Origin: Halobaculum sp. MBLA0143 | GTDB lineage: Archaea > Halobacteriota > Halobacteria > Halobacteriales > Haloferacaceae | Direction of reading: 5' to 3' | Assembly: GCF_041361465.1 (NCBI RefSeq) | Contig: NZ_JBGKAC010000001.1 | Span: 2,046,001-2,110,000 of the forward strand | DNA length: 64,000 bases | Part shown: in pieces, positions 34,008-44,211 of the stretch | Numbering within the stretch: the stretch's first letter is position 1 | Layout of the letters: each line of letters opens with the position of its first letter | Made by a program: the position numbers and the translations under genes | Notes under the pieces: generated by a model | The model's input: the letters and a program-made list of their open reading frames with translations, nothing else | Databases searched by the model: none | What the model was told of the DNA's origin: nothing

Positions 34008-35246
34008 TCACACGTCGTCGACACCGGTCGTCGGCGGATCGCCCGCCGTCACGACCTCGAACCGGACGCCACAGTCCGCCATCGGGCCGTCGTCGGTGTC
34101 ACCGAGCCGGATCGTCCAGCCGTGCGCGTCCACCACCTCCGCGACGATGGAGAGCCCGAACCCGGTGCCGTCGCTGTCGGTGGTGTACCCACGGCGGAAC
34201 ACCGCCTCGCCGGCGTCCGCCGGGAGTCCCGGCCCGTCGTCGGCGACGTAGAAGCCCGGCTCGTCCGGGAGGTCGCCGACGGCGACGCACACTCCCTCGC
34301 CGCCGTGGTCGACGGCGTTGCGGAACAGGTTCTCGAACAGCGTTCGGAGTCGTTCGCGGTCGGCCGACACGACGAGCTCCGTGTCCACGGTCAGCGTCGC
34401 GTCGTCCGTCGGCGAGGTGCTCCAGGCCGCCGACACCACCTCGCTGACCGGGACCGGAGCGGTCGCCTCCACCGGCGTGCCGCTGCGGGCCAGCGTGAGC
34501 AGCCGGTCGATCATCTGTTCCATCCGTTCGAGCGCCCCCTCGGCGGCCGCCAAGTCCTCTGGGTCGTCCCGTTGTGTCGCCAACTGGACTCGCCCCTGGG
34601 CCGTGTTGAGCGGGCTCCGGAGGTCGTGACCGAGGATACCGGCAAACTCGTCGAGCCGGTCGTTCTGGCGGGCCAACTCCGCCGTCCGGCGGCGCAGTCG
34701 CTCGTCGCGCTCGGCGCGGTCCAACGCCGCCGCGACGTTGGCCGCGAACACCGCCAGCAGCTCCTCGTCGCCCGCCGTCACCGTCTCGCCGGACCGCGAG
34801 CCCACGGTCAACACCCCGCGCCCGTCCAACGGGGCGACGAGCAGACTCCCGGCACCGGCGCGTTCGACGTCGTCGTCGACCTCCGACACGTCCGAGAACA
34901 CGAGCAGTTCGTCCTCGTCCAGCGCACGCCACTGGACCGACTCACCACGGTCGTACGGCTCGCGTTCCCCCAACAGCTCCTCGACCGCCGGCGACACCGC
35001 CGCCGGCTCCAGTGTCTCCGTCTCCTCGTCGTACAGCCGGACGGTGTTGAGCTCGAACCCCAGCACGGACTCGGCCTGCTCGGCGGCCACCTCGCAGACG
35101 CCACACTGGTTGCCGGCGCGCAACAGCTCCCGCGTCGCCGCGTGGAGCGCGTGGAGTCGGTCGTCCGTCTCCGGGTCGTCTGCTCCCGACGCCTCCGGAT
35201 CCGGGTCGTCTACCCCCGACGCCTCCGGATCCGAGTCGTCTGTCAC
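34008..35246 (-). CDS. GAF-domain sensor histidine kinase
   Basis: 412 residues, cytoplasmic. After an Asp/Glu-rich head with a doubled DPEASG(V/A)DD unit comes a GAF domain (about 35-180). A HisKA dimerisation helix follows with the phospho-acceptor in GILGHDLRSPLNTAQG, then HATPase_c with the N box LFRNAVDHGGEG, G1 VADDGPGLP and G2 GTGFGLSI. All key residues are present. Its ATG overlaps the end of the upstream kinase gene (ATGA), so the two kinases are co-translated. No receiver gene is adjacent. Confidence 0.92.
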   Translation of the reverse strand: MTDDSDPEASGVDDPDPEASGADDPETDDRLHALHAATRELLRAGNQCGVCEVAAEQAESVLGFELNTVRLYDEETETLEPAAVSPAVEELLGEREPYDRGESVQWRALDEDELLVFSDVSEVDDDVERAGAGSLLVAPLDGRGVLTVGSRSGETVTAGDEELLAVFAANVAAALDRAERDERLRRRTAELARQNDRLDEFAGILGHDLRSPLNTAQGRVQLATQRDDPEDLAAAEGALERMEQMIDRLLTLARSGTPVEATAPVPVSEVVSAAWSTSPTDDATLTVDTELVVSADRERLRTLFENLFRNAVDHGGEGVCVAVGDLPDEPGFYVADDGPGLPADAGEAVFRRGYTTDSDGTGFGLSIVAEVVDAHGWTIRLGDTDDGPMADCGVRFEVVTAGDPPTTGVDDV

Positions 35247-36625
35247 GGCCGCTCACCTCCGTCGCCGTCCGGGTTGCTTCCGTCACCGTCCGAGTCGTCT
35301 CTGTCGCCGGTCGGCCGGTCGATGGCGTGTTCGACGGACCGGTCTGCCGCCGACGGCTCCGGCTGGTCGACGGTCGTCGGCACGAGTCGCAGGCTCACAC
35401 ACGTCCCGCCGGCGGCCAGCAGCGTCGACAGCCTCTCGTCGTCGCCCGCGGCGTCAGGCAGCCTCGCTGGGTCGTCGCCCGTCGTCACTCGCACTTCCCC
35501 GCGGGCGTACCGGACGAGCGTGGCGACGAGATACAGCCCGAGCCCCTGGTCGCCGGTCGTCCCCGGAGACAACAACGCCTCCGTCGGGCCGTCTACGCCC
35601 GGGCCGTCGTCGGCGACGTGGAGCCAGACATCGTCGTCCGTCTCCGTCACTCGGACGTGGACCCGTGGCTCGTCGCCGTCGTTGTGGACGATTCCGTTGT
35701 CGACGAGCTCCCAGACGACCGCGTCCGCCCCGCCGGCACACCACACCTCCGTCGGGCCGTCGGCCGCGACTGTCACCGTCGCCCCCGAGTGTTGCTCCGT
35801 GGCCCGTTCTCGAACCCGGTGTACCACCGCCGTCAGGTCCGTCGGCGTCAGCTCCGGGTCGCCGGCGAACACGTCCGCGACCGAACGGACGTTGTCGACG
35901 ACCGTCGTCATCGTCGCCACACGGTCCCGGATCACCTGCGCGGCACGCTCCTCGTCCGTCTCGTCGGTCGCCAGCCTGGCGGCGTAGCCGTCCACCACGT
36001 TCAGCCCGTTGAGGACGTGGTGGCGCAACAGGTTGTTGAGGAAGTAGAAGGCACGCTTCTGTTCTGCCACCCGACCGCCCGCCTCCCCGCTCCGCCCGGG
36101 CGCAGTCTCGTGGTCCGTCCGTTCGTTTGCCGTCGTCTCCTCGCTCGGATTGGGTCGTTCGCCCGCCATCGTCTCCTCGCTCGGATTGGGTCGTTCGCCC
36201 GCCATCGTCTCCTCGCTCGGATTGGGTCGTTCGCCCGCCATCGTCTCCTCGCTCGGTGAGGGTGTGTCGACGGCGTCCGTCAGCCGCACGCCGTAGTAGC
36301 CCGCGCCGGCGCCGGCGATCACGGCCACGCCGGTCCCGACAGTCGCCGTCGCTAGCAGCGCCGACGACAGCGGCGTCGCCGCGAACCGTCCGGGCTCACC
36401 CAACACGACCCCCCAGCCGGCGGCCGCCAGCGCACCGACGGTCGTCAGCGCCGCCGCAGCGGCCCGACTGTGGCGCGGCCGGTCGTGCCGGTACCAGTAC
36501 AGCGCCGTCGCCACCGCGCCGGCACCGACCACGGCCGCGACGGTTACGTCGGCGTCCGCGAGCGTCGCTACTCCCGCTCCCGCGAGCCCCGCGAGGACCG
36601 CGTACCCGTGTCTCGAACGTCTCAC
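35243..36625 (-). CDS. Membrane-bound histidine kinase with repeat linker
   Basis: 460 residues from GTG 36625. About five transmembrane helices (residues 8-115) without an obvious extracellular sensor are followed by a linker. The linker holds three perfect and one partial copy of a 12-residue unit (PSEETMAGERPN). The kinase core has an H-box-like NNLLRHHVLNGLNVVDGYA, N box ELVDNGIVHNDGDE and G1 VADDGPGVDGP. The C-terminal 60 residues are Asp-rich and disordered. A TACTTATTG-type box near 36678-36690 is the probable operon promoter. Confidence 0.85.
   Translation of the reverse strand: MRRSRHGYAVLAGLAGAGVATLADADVTVAAVVGAGAVATALYWYRHDRPRHSRAAAAALTTVGALAAAGWGVVLGEPGRFAATPLSSALLATATVGTGVAVIAGAGAGYYGVRLTDAVDTPSPSEETMAGERPNPSEETMAGERPNPSEETMAGERPNPSEETTANERTDHETAPGRSGEAGGRVAEQKRAFYFLNNLLRHHVLNGLNVVDGYAARLATDETDEERAAQVIRDRVATMTTVVDNVRSVADVFAGDPELTPTDLTAVVHRVRERATEQHSGATVTVAADGPTEVWCAGGADAVVWELVDNGIVHNDGDEPRVHVRVTETDDDVWLHVADDGPGVDGPTEALLSPGTTGDQGLGLYLVATLVRYARGEVRVTTGDDPARLPDAAGDDERLSTLLAAGGTCVSLRLVPTTVDQPEPSAADRSVEHAIDRPTGDRDDSDGDGSNPDGDGGERP
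36134..36256 (-). repeat. Tandem 36-bp repeats in the kinase linker
   Basis: Three perfect copies (36134-36169, 36170-36205, 36206-36241) plus a 15-bp partial. Each encodes a 12-residue PSEETMAGERPN-type unit in frame between the membrane domain and the dimerisation helix. Confidence 0.95.
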
Positions 36626-36794
36626 GCTTCCTGCCTCCGTGTGTCGCAGTCGCGTCGTTCCCCGATGTGCGGCCACCAATAAGTATCGTTCGCCATTCGT
36701 CGACACGATCGGCGCCGGGCGGCCACCCGGCGAGTGAACGCCCACATTCGCCACAACCGCGCGGTATTTCAGGCTCCGACGCCACGGTCGGGAC

Positions 36795-37823
36795 GTGATA
36801 GACCTGCGCTCGGACACGGTCACGCGACCGTCCGACCGGATGCGCCAGTCCGCCGCGGACGCCCCGGTCGGTGACGACGTCTACCGGGACGACCCGACGG
36901 TGAACGAACTGGAGGCCCGCGCCGCCGACCTCGTCGGAACGGAGGCCGCGATGTTCGTGCCGACGGGAACCATGGGCAATCAGGTCGCCATCCGGACGCA
37001 CACGGACCGAGGGCAGGAGCTGCTGTGTGACGAACAGGCACACGTCTACAAGTGGGAGCTGGGCGGGATCGCACAGCTGTCGAGCGTCCAGCCACGGATC
37101 GTCGACGCCGGCGACCGCGCGGTGCCGACCCCGGCACAGATCCGCGAGGGGTTCGTCGCCGAGGACCTCCACCGCCCCGGGACGGGGTTGGTGACGCTGG
37201 AGAACACTCACAACTCCCGCGGCGGGGTCGCCGTCCCGAAGGAACACCTCGACGCCGCCGCCGACGAGGCCCACGACCTCGGCGTGTCGGTCCACCTGGA
37301 CGGCGCCAGACTACCCAACGCCTGCGTGGCGACGGGCACGGACCCCGCCGAGATGACAGACCGGGTCGACACCGTCATGTTCTGTCTCTCGAAGGGGCTC
37401 GGTGCACCGATCGGCTCGATCCTCGCCGGTCCCGAGGAGTTCGTCGCCGACGCCCGACGCATCCGGAAGCTGTTCGGCGGCGGGATGCGACAGGCCGGGA
37501 TGGTCGCCGCTCCCGGGCTGGACGCCCTGGAGAACCTCGGCCGGCTGGCCGACGACCACGCCAACGCCGAGCGGCTCGCCGCCGGCTTGGACGAGATCGA
37601 CGGCCTCGCCGCGCCGACGCCGGACACCAACATCGTCATGCTCCACACCGACGGGCTGGGCGTCACCGGCGAGACGTTCGCCGACGCGTGTGGCGACCGC
37701 GACGTCGCCTTCTCCGCGTTCGGCGACTACACCTGTCGGCTGTGTACCCACCTCGACGTGGACGCCGACGACGTGGACGAGGCGGTCGACCGAATCGCCG
37801 CCGTCGTCGCCGACCTGCGGTAG
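36795..37823 (+). CDS. ltaE: Low-specificity L-threonine aldolase
   Basis: 342 residues from GTG 36795. PLP enzyme cleaving threonine (and allo-threonine) to glycine and acetaldehyde. It begins with the invariant IDLRSDTVTRP. The PLP lysine is Lys200 in FCLSKGLGAPIGS, the cofactor aspartate lies in HLDGARLPNA, and RKLFGGGMRQAG follows. The length fits the family. It diverges from the kinase operon. Confidence 0.94.
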   Translation: MIDLRSDTVTRPSDRMRQSAADAPVGDDVYRDDPTVNELEARAADLVGTEAAMFVPTGTMGNQVAIRTHTDRGQELLCDEQAHVYKWELGGIAQLSSVQPRIVDAGDRAVPTPAQIREGFVAEDLHRPGTGLVTLENTHNSRGGVAVPKEHLDAAADEAHDLGVSVHLDGARLPNACVATGTDPAEMTDRVDTVMFCLSKGLGAPIGSILAGPEEFVADARRIRKLFGGGMRQAGMVAAPGLDALENLGRLADDHANAERLAAGLDEIDGLAAPTPDTNIVMLHTDGLGVTGETFADACGDRDVAFSAFGDYTCRLCTHLDVDADDVDEAVDRIAAVVADLR

Positions 37824-37925
37824 GGCGGCGACCCGGAGACCGGCGAGGTCTCGGCGGTGCTCGACTGAGCCTTGGCGGCGCTTGACTGAGCCTTCTCGCT
37901 GGCTGTCACCCTGGGGTACGACCTG

Positions 37926-38216
37926 GTGCTAGTGGAGGAGAGCCTGCAGGGCAGGCAGTGGCGTCTCCTGCCAGACACACCCGACGGCGCAGGCGTCGTC
38001 CGGCCGGCGCTCCTCGACGGATACTGTGTCGTCCGGTCCGACGGGGTCCGTCGGGAGCTCGACGGCTACCGTGACCGCTACGAACTGCTCTCGCTGGCAC
38101 GCTCGACGGGCAGCTTCGAGACGTGGCTGGAGTCGGACGGAGCCGTGACGGACGAGCGAGTGGCGGGGGCTGCCGAGACGATACGGGAGGAGGCTCGGGC
38201 ACACTGCTCCGGGTAG
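37926..38216 (+). CDS. Hypothetical protein (96 aa)
   Basis: Starts at GTG 37926 or two codons later at GTG 37932. The sequence (GRQWRLLPDTPDGAGVVRPA, then a helical EARAHCSG end) has mixed strand and helix character and no recognised motif. It lies between ltaE and the convergent metX gene; the two genes do not overlap. Third-position GC is high, which supports coding but not strongly in so GC-rich a genome. Confidence 0.45.
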   Translation: MLVEESLQGRQWRLLPDTPDGAGVVRPALLDGYCVVRSDGVRRELDGYRDRYELLSLARSTGSFETWLESDGAVTDERVAGAAETIREEARAHCSG

Positions 38217-38265
38217 CCGGCGGCGAAACGACCCCAGAGCCGTGGGAGCGTTCCAGTCGGGCCGC

Positions 38266-39459
38266 TCACGGCCCGTACAGTCCGGCGTGGACGGGCGCGA
38301 CCGACTCGGACGCGGACCGGGTCCGTCCGGGTCGCTCCGGCGGGTCGGCGCCGTCGTCGCCGTCGAACAGGCTCGACAACGGCGACGCGAGCGTCGACTG
38401 GTCTGCGAGGAAGGCGTCGTGACCGTACTCCGACTCGACGGTGTGGTGGGTGACGGAGACGTCGGCCGCGCGAGCGGCGTCGGCGACGGCCTCGGAGGCG
38501 GCGACGGGGAAGTGGCGGTCACCGGTGTAGGAGACGAGCAGGAGGTCCCCGTCGAACGCCGCGAGCGCCGCCGTCGACGATTCGGCGCCGTCGGCGAGGT
38601 CCCACTCCTCCATCGCCCGGAGCAGCGAGAGGTAGCTGACGGCGTCGAACCGCTCGGCGAACCGCTCGGCGTTGTAGTCGAGGTACGACGCCACGGCGCG
38701 GTACGTGCCGTCGTCGGCGGTCGGGTCGTCCGTCGGCTCGGCGCGGCCGGCGGGCTCTCGGCCGAACTGGTCGTCGAGTGACGCCTTCGACCGGTACGAG
38801 AGGTGGCCCAGCCGGCGGGCCTGTGCCAGCCCGTGTGTCGGCCGGCGGCCCGTCCCGTGGTAGTCGCCGCCCTGCCAGTCCGGGTCGCCCGTGATCGCTC
38901 GGCGGGCGACGGCGTTCGTCGCGGTCATCTCCGCGTCCAGCCGCGGGCCGGCGGCGACTGCGGCGACGTGGTCGACACGCTCCGGGTAGCGACGCGCCCA
39001 CTCTAGGGCGTTCATGCCGCCGACGCTGCCGCCGACGACCGCCGACAGTCGCCGGACACCCAAGTGGTCCAGCAGTCGGGCCTGGGCACGCGCCCAGTCG
39101 CCGACGGTTACCGTCGGGAACGCCGACCCCCAGACGCCGTCACCGTCGAGCCGCGCGGTCGTCGGCCCCGTCGAGCCGTGACACGACCCCGGGACGTTCA
39201 CACAGATCACGTACTGTTCGGTCGTGTCGATCGGACCGCCGGGGGCGACCACCTCGTCCCACCAGCCGAACGCCGACGGCGGCCCGTCGGGCTCCTCGTC
39301 GGTCGGCGACCGGACGTGGTGGCTGCCGGTGAGGGCGTGACACACCAACACCGCGTTCGAGCCGTCGTACCGACCGTACGTCTCGTACGCGAGTTCCAGG
39401 TCCGGGACCCGCTCGCCGTTCTCGAACCGGAACGGGCCGAGGGAGGCGCGTCGTGTCAC
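38266..39459 (-). CDS. metX: Homoserine O-acetyltransferase
   Basis: 397 residues. Transfers acetyl from acetyl-CoA to homoserine, the activating step of methionine synthesis. The alpha/beta hydrolase fold shows [14 protein letters not shown], the nucleophile Ser145 in [15 protein letters not shown], and the catalytic histidine in [15 protein letters not shown] 39459 overlaps the metY stop by four bases (GTGA), so metY-metX is an operon. The closing 40 residues are a disordered Asp/Arg/Pro-rich tail. Some members use succinyl-CoA instead; the sequence does not settle this. Confidence 0.93.
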   Translation of the reverse strand: MTRRASLGPFRFENGERVPDLELAYETYGRYDGSNAVLVCHALTGSHHVRSPTDEEPDGPPSAFGWWDEVVAPGGPIDTTEQYVICVNVPGSCHGSTGPTTARLDGDGVWGSAFPTVTVGDWARAQARLLDHLGVRRLSAVVGGSVGGMNALEWARRYPERVDHVAAVAAGPRLDAEMTATNAVARRAITGDPDWQGGDYHGTGRRPTHGLAQARRLGHLSYRSKASLDDQFGREPAGRAEPTDDPTADDGTYRAVASYLDYNAERFAERFDAVSYLSLLRAMEEWDLADGAESSTAALAAFDGDLLLVSYTGDRHFPVAASEAVADAARAADVSVTHHTVESEYGHDAFLADQSTLASPLSSLFDGDDGADPPERPGRTRSASESVAPVHAGLYGP

Positions 39460-40799
39460 GACTGCCCCCCGTCTGTCGCCCCTGTCCGTTCGGGGGCGTC
39501 CGTCTCGCTCGTCGCCCGTTCGATCGCCTGGTCCACATCCGCCAGGAGGTCCGCCGGGTCCTCCAGCCCGACGGAGAAGCGCAGGAGATCCGGCGTCACG
39601 CCGGCGGCGCGTTGTTCCGCTTCGTCGAGTTGGGCGTGGGTCGTGCTCGCCGGGTGGACGACGAGCGAACGGGTGTCGCCGATGTTCGCCAGGAACGACA
39701 CGTCCTCGACGGCCTCGCAGAACCGGACGCCGGCGTCGTAGCCGCCGGTCAGCCCGAACACGACGACGCTGCCGAAGTCGTCGAGGTAGTCCGCGGCGGC
39801 GTCGTGGGTCGGGTGGTCGTCGAACCCGGGGTAACGCACCCAGGCTACGTCCGGGTGGTCTCGGAGGTGTTCGGCGACGATTCGAGTGTTCTCGCAGTGG
39901 CGCTCCATCCGCAGCGGGAGGGTGGCGACACCCTGGAGCGTCTGCCAGGCGTCGAACGGTGACTGGCCGTTCCCCAGCGGTCGGACGCCGCGGTGACGTG
40001 CGACCTCCGCGAACGCCGTGTCGCCGAACCGCTCCACGAAGTCGAAGCCGAACGCGGGGTTGTCGCCGTTCAGTTCCTCGTAGTCGGCGTCCGAGTGGTC
40101 CCAGGGGAAGGTGCCGCCGTCGACGACGACACCGCCGACGGTGGTGCCGGCGCCGTGGAGCCACTTGGTCGTGGAGCTCCACACCACGTCTGCGCCGTGG
40201 TCGACCGGGCGACACAGCGCCGGGGTGGCGAACGTGTTGTCGACGACCAACGGGACGGCCTCGTCGTGGGCGACGGCCGCGACGGCCTCCAGATCCGGCG
40301 TCGACAGCGACGGGTTGGCGAGCGTCTCGACGTGGACGTACGCCGTCCGGTCGTCGACGGCGTCGGCGTACGCCGCCGGGTCCGTGGTGTCGACCGTCCG
40401 GAGCTCCACCCCCCGGCGGGAGGCCGTCCGGGCGAGGTAGCTGCTCGTACCGCCGTACATCTCCGCGGACGCGACGACGTTGTCGCCGGCCCGGGCGAGG
40501 ACGGTGGTGATCGTGTCGATCGCGGCCATCCCGGAGTTGGTCGCCACCGCGTCCGTCCCGCCGGCCAGCGCGGCCAGTCGGCGCTCCAACGCCCGCGTCG
40601 TCGGGTTGGAGATCCGAGTGTACACGTCTCGATCCTCTCGGAGGGCGTACGCCTCCGCGGCCGCCTCCGCGCTCGGGAACTCGAAGGAAGCCGTCTGGTG
40701 GATCGGCGGCGACCGCGAGCCCGCCGCCGACCCGGCGTCGTGGCCCGCGTGGATCGCCCTCGTCTGCCGTCCGACCGACTCCTGACTGTCCCCGCTCAT
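39456..40799 (-). CDS. metY: O-acetylhomoserine aminocarboxypropyltransferase (sulfhydrylase)
   Basis: 447 residues. PLP enzyme that combines O-acetylhomoserine with sulfide to give homocysteine. Cys/Met metabolism motifs are present: [20 protein letters not shown], the PLP aspartate region [11 protein letters not shown] and the PLP lysine in [13 protein letters not shown]. The length and the [10 protein letters not shown] insertion favour the OAH sulfhydrylase branch over cystathionine gamma-synthase. First gene of the operon with metX. Confidence 0.93.
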   Translation of the reverse strand: MSGDSQESVGRQTRAIHAGHDAGSAAGSRSPPIHQTASFEFPSAEAAAEAYALREDRDVYTRISNPTTRALERRLAALAGGTDAVATNSGMAAIDTITTVLARAGDNVVASAEMYGGTSSYLARTASRRGVELRTVDTTDPAAYADAVDDRTAYVHVETLANPSLSTPDLEAVAAVAHDEAVPLVVDNTFATPALCRPVDHGADVVWSSTTKWLHGAGTTVGGVVVDGGTFPWDHSDADYEELNGDNPAFGFDFVERFGDTAFAEVARHRGVRPLGNGQSPFDAWQTLQGVATLPLRMERHCENTRIVAEHLRDHPDVAWVRYPGFDDHPTHDAAADYLDDFGSVVVFGLTGGYDAGVRFCEAVEDVSFLANIGDTRSLVVHPASTTHAQLDEAEQRAAGVTPDLLRFSVGLEDPADLLADVDQAIERATSETDAPERTGATDGGQS

Positions 40800-40825
40800 G
40801 TTTCTCGTGTATACTGTGACTCAGA

Positions 40826-40837
40826 GATATGCATAAG
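40826..40837 (-). promoter_or_regulatory. TATA-like box of the metY-metX operon
   Basis: CTTATGCATATC on the minus strand, 27-38 bp upstream of ATG 40799, implying a very short leader or none. Confidence 0.6.
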
Positions 40838-40877
40838 AGTAACGAATCGGTGTCGGCGAACGGTGGGTGCGCGGTGG

Positions 40878-40893
40878 GGGTAATCTATATACC
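40878..40893 (+). promoter_or_regulatory. TATA box inside an imperfect dyad, metallophosphatase promoter
   Basis: GGGTAATCTATATACCC: the TATA core CTATATAC is flanked by GGGTA and TACCC arms. Occupation of such a dyad would block TBP, so it may be an operator as well as a promoter. It predicts a transcript start near 40915. Confidence 0.5.
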
Positions 40894-40946
40894 CACACAG
40901 AGACGACATACGAACGCTATTGTCCGCGAACGCCCTTCTCGAAGCT

Positions 40947-41657
40947 ATGCGACGCAGCCAACGGCCCGAACTGTCAGTCGAGACCGTCCACGTCGACCCC
41001 GAGGAGTGGTCGGAGATCTACCTCGTGGGCGACGTTCACGGCTGTCCCGGGGCGCTGGAGGAGCTGCTGGAGTCGGAGCTGGCCGTCGACGACGACGATC
41101 TCGTCGTGTTCGTCGGCGACCTCGTCCGGAAGGGGCCCGACAGCGCGGCCGTCGTGGACCGAGTGCGGGAGGCGGACAACCTCCTCACGGTTCGCGGGAA
41201 CAACGAACAGAAGCTGTTGGACGGGGACGACAGCCTGCCCGAGCTGTCGGAGTCGGATCTGGCGTGGATGGCCGATCTCCCGTTGGCGGTTACGCTCCCG
41301 GGGACACTCGTCGTCCACGGCGGCGTGGACGCGGACGTCCCGCTCGCGGACCACACCCCCCGGGAGCTGATGACGATGCGTGCGACGCCCCACGGCAGCG
41401 GCGACCGACCGTACTGGTTCGAGACCCGGACGACCCGCCCGACGGTCGTCTTCGGTCACACCGTCCTAGAGGAGCCCCACCACACGGGCGGGGCCGTCGG
41501 CCTGGACACCGGCTGTGTCCACGGTCGCGCGCTGACGTACTACGACTGGCGGGCCGACGAGGTCGGCCAGCTCCCCGTCGACACCGTCTACGAGGAACGC
41601 CCGCCGTCGAAGCTGTTGGACGCGGAGACGCCGACCGCCGCCCGCGCCGACGACTGA
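40947..41657 (+). CDS. Calcineurin-like metallophosphoesterase
   Basis: 236 residues from ATG 40947; a TTG at 40920 nearer the predicted transcript start is an alternative. Metal-binding motifs occur in order: LVGDVHGCPGAL, VFVGDLVRKGPDS, VRGNNEQKLL (GNHE variant with Asn for His), VVHGGVD and VVFGHTVLEEPHH. It resembles Ser/Thr phosphatase or bis(nucleosyl)tetraphosphatase ApaH-like enzymes. It sits beside ppk1, but the link is only positional. Confidence 0.88.
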   Translation: MRRSQRPELSVETVHVDPEEWSEIYLVGDVHGCPGALEELLESELAVDDDDLVVFVGDLVRKGPDSAAVVDRVREADNLLTVRGNNEQKLLDGDDSLPELSESDLAWMADLPLAVTLPGTLVVHGGVDADVPLADHTPRELMTMRATPHGSGDRPYWFETRTTRPTVVFGHTVLEEPHHTGGAVGLDTGCVHGRALTYYDWRADEVGQLPVDTVYEERPPSKLLDAETPTAARADD

Positions 41658-41727
41658 CCGCCTGCGGTGGCCGTAAACGTTTCTCGTTCGCGCCGAGACG
41701 ACTCACGGGACGACGCGCCCACACGAC

Positions 41728-44211
41728 ATGACAGACAGAGAGAACGAACTGCGACGAGCCGACGACGACCGCTGGCCGACGGGGCTGGACGTCGACGCCC
41801 CCGCACACGAGCCCGAGACGGACGTGGACCTGCGGGATCCGGAGCTGTACGTCAACCGCGAGCTGTCGGAGCTGGCCTTCCAACGGCGCGTGCTGGAGGA
41901 GGCGCTGGACGACTCGAACCCGTTGTTGGAGCGGGTCCGGTTCCTCGCCATCGTCACGAAGAACCTCGACGAGTTCGTGATGAAGCGGGTCGGCGGGCTG
42001 AAACAACAGGTCGAGGCCGGCGTCGAGACGGTCACCGCCGACGGCCGCACGCCCCGCGAGCAGTGGGCGGAGGTCCACGAGACGCTCCGGCCGTTGCTCG
42101 CCCGCCAGGATCGGTGTTACCACGAGGCGGTGCAGCCGGCGCTGGCGGACGCCGGCGTCCGGATCGAGTCGTACGACGCGTTAGACGACGGCGAACGGGC
42201 GGCGCTGCGGACGTACTTCGAGGAGTCCGTCCTGCCGACGCTGACGCCGTTGTCGTTCGACCCAGCTCACCCGTTCCCGTTCATCTCCAACCGGTCGTTG
42301 TCGCTGGCAGTGTTGACGCGACGCGACGACGACGACCTCACCTTCACCCGGGTGAAGGTGCCGCCGAACCGTCCCCGGCTCGTCCCGTTGTCTCCCGACG
42401 GGACGGTGGGTGAGCTCGGCGACCCCGCACGGTACGTCCGGATCGAGGAGGTGATCCGGGAGAACGTCGACTTACTGCTCCCGAACGCGGAGATCGTCGA
42501 CGCCGCCCCGTTCCGGCTCACCCGCAACGCCGAGGTGCGCCGCGACGAGGAGGTGGCCGAGGATCTCACGGAGATGATCGAGGAGGTGATCGAGGAACGC
42601 CGGTTCGCCTCCGTCGTCCGCCTGGAGGTCGACGCGGACATGCACCCCCACAGCCGCGAACTCCTCGCCACCCAACTGTCGCTGTCCGACCGCGAGGTGT
42701 ACGAGCGCGAGGGGCCGCTCGACTACCGGGACTTCGACGTGCTCACGGAACTGGAGCGGCCGGAGCTGAAGCTAGAGTCGTGGACGCCACAGCCCCACCC
42801 TCGACTCCACCACCACACGCCGGACGGGCTGGACGACGACGGCGACCCCGGGGAGATCTTCGCCGACATCCGCGAGGACGACGTGTTGCTCCACCACCCG
42901 TACCACGACTTCGGCGAGACCGTCCAACGGTTCCTGGACGCCGCCGCCAGCGACCCACAGGTGCTGGCGGTGAAGGCCGCGATCTACCGCACCGCCAGCG
43001 ACTCACAGGTGATCGAGTCGCTGATCCGCGCGGCCGAGAACGGCAAACAGGTCGCCGTGATGGTAGAGCTGAAGGCCCGCTTCGACGAACAGAACAACTT
43101 AGAGTGGGTTCGGAAGCTGGAGGAACACGGCATCCACGTCGCCTACGGCACCATCGGACTGAAGACTCACACCAAGACGGCGTTGGTCGTCCGCGAGGAC
43201 GACGACGGCGTCCGTCAGTACGCCCACATCGGTACCGGCAACTACCACTCCGAGACCGCGAAGGGGTACGTCGACCTGGGGCTACTCACCGCCGACTCCG
43301 ACGTCGGCCGCGATCTGGTGAAGGTGTTCAACTTCTTCACCGGGCCGGCCCTGGACGACGACTTCCGGAAGCTCCTGATCGCTCCGGTGACGATGCGGGA
43401 GGCGTTCACCGAGAAGATCCGCCGGGAGGCACAGCACGCCCGCGCCGGCCGGGACGCTCGGATCGTGGTCAAGGTGAACGGGCTGGAGGACCCCGGAATC
43501 GTGGAAGAGCTGTACCGCGCGTCCGCGGCCGGCGTCGAGATCGACCTGATCGTCCGAGACATCTGCCGGCTCCGACCCGGACTCGACGACATCTCCGAGA
43601 CGGTGAACGTGTACAGCGTCGTCGGGCGCTTCCTCGAACACTCCCGGATCTACTACTTCGAGAACGACGGCGAGCCGGAGTACTTCATCGGCAGCGCCGA
43701 CTGGATGCACCGCAACCTGGACAATCGGGTGGAGGCCGTCACCCCCGTCGAGGACCCGACGCTCCGTCGACAGTTGAAGTTCAACCTGGAGCTCCTCCTG
43801 TCGGACACGGTCAAGCGCTGGGAGATGCAGCCGGACGGTAGCTACGAGCGGTGTGGCCCCGAAGACGGCGTCCCGGGTCTGAACACCCAGGCGGCGCTGA
43901 TGCGAGCCGCTCGCCGGGCTGCCGACGCCGAGAAGGTGCCCGTCGGCACCCCGCCGGCGTTCGACGGCGACATCGACGCCGGACTGCTCGTCGGCGACGA
44001 GACGGGGCGGGACGGGGACGAGACGGACCGGACGACCGACGACGGGACGACACAGACGGCCGACGGCGAGACGAGTCGAACGGACGGCGTCGGCGCGCTC
44101 CAGTCCGGCCACGACACGGAGCGTCCGGTCGGCCGCTTCGGCGACGACGCGCGGGACGGCGGGGCGTCCGGCACGCCCGGCGCCGGCGAGGCGGACTCGG
44201 AGCCGGAGTAG
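41728..44211 (+). CDS. ppk1: Polyphosphate kinase 1
   Basis: 827 residues. Makes long-chain polyphosphate from ATP. The N domain starts NRELSELAFQRRVLEEA, and the catalytic domain carries the autophosphorylated histidine His481 in GLKTHTKTALV. The second phospholipase-D-like half includes YFIGSADWMHRNLDNRVE. The core of about 700 residues matches bacterial PPK1; the last 120 residues are a low-complexity Asp/Thr/Gly-rich tail. PPK1 is patchily distributed in haloarchaea, which suggests ancient transfer from bacteria. Confidence 0.96.
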   Translation: MTDRENELRRADDDRWPTGLDVDAPAHEPETDVDLRDPELYVNRELSELAFQRRVLEEALDDSNPLLERVRFLAIVTKNLDEFVMKRVGGLKQQVEAGVETVTADGRTPREQWAEVHETLRPLLARQDRCYHEAVQPALADAGVRIESYDALDDGERAALRTYFEESVLPTLTPLSFDPAHPFPFISNRSLSLAVLTRRDDDDLTFTRVKVPPNRPRLVPLSPDGTVGELGDPARYVRIEEVIRENVDLLLPNAEIVDAAPFRLTRNAEVRRDEEVAEDLTEMIEEVIEERRFASVVRLEVDADMHPHSRELLATQLSLSDREVYEREGPLDYRDFDVLTELERPELKLESWTPQPHPRLHHHTPDGLDDDGDPGEIFADIREDDVLLHHPYHDFGETVQRFLDAAASDPQVLAVKAAIYRTASDSQVIESLIRAAENGKQVAVMVELKARFDEQNNLEWVRKLEEHGIHVAYGTIGLKTHTKTALVVREDDDGVRQYAHIGTGNYHSETAKGYVDLGLLTADSDVGRDLVKVFNFFTGPALDDDFRKLLIAPVTMREAFTEKIRREAQHARAGRDARIVVKVNGLEDPGIVEELYRASAAGVEIDLIVRDICRLRPGLDDISETVNVYSVVGRFLEHSRIYYFENDGEPEYFIGSADWMHRNLDNRVEAVTPVEDPTLRRQLKFNLELLLSDTVKRWEMQPDGSYERCGPEDGVPGLNTQAALMRAARRAADAEKVPVGTPPAFDGDIDAGLLVGDETGRDGDETDRTTDDGTTQTADGETSRTDGVGALQSGHDTERPVGRFGDDARDGGASGTPGAGEADSEPE

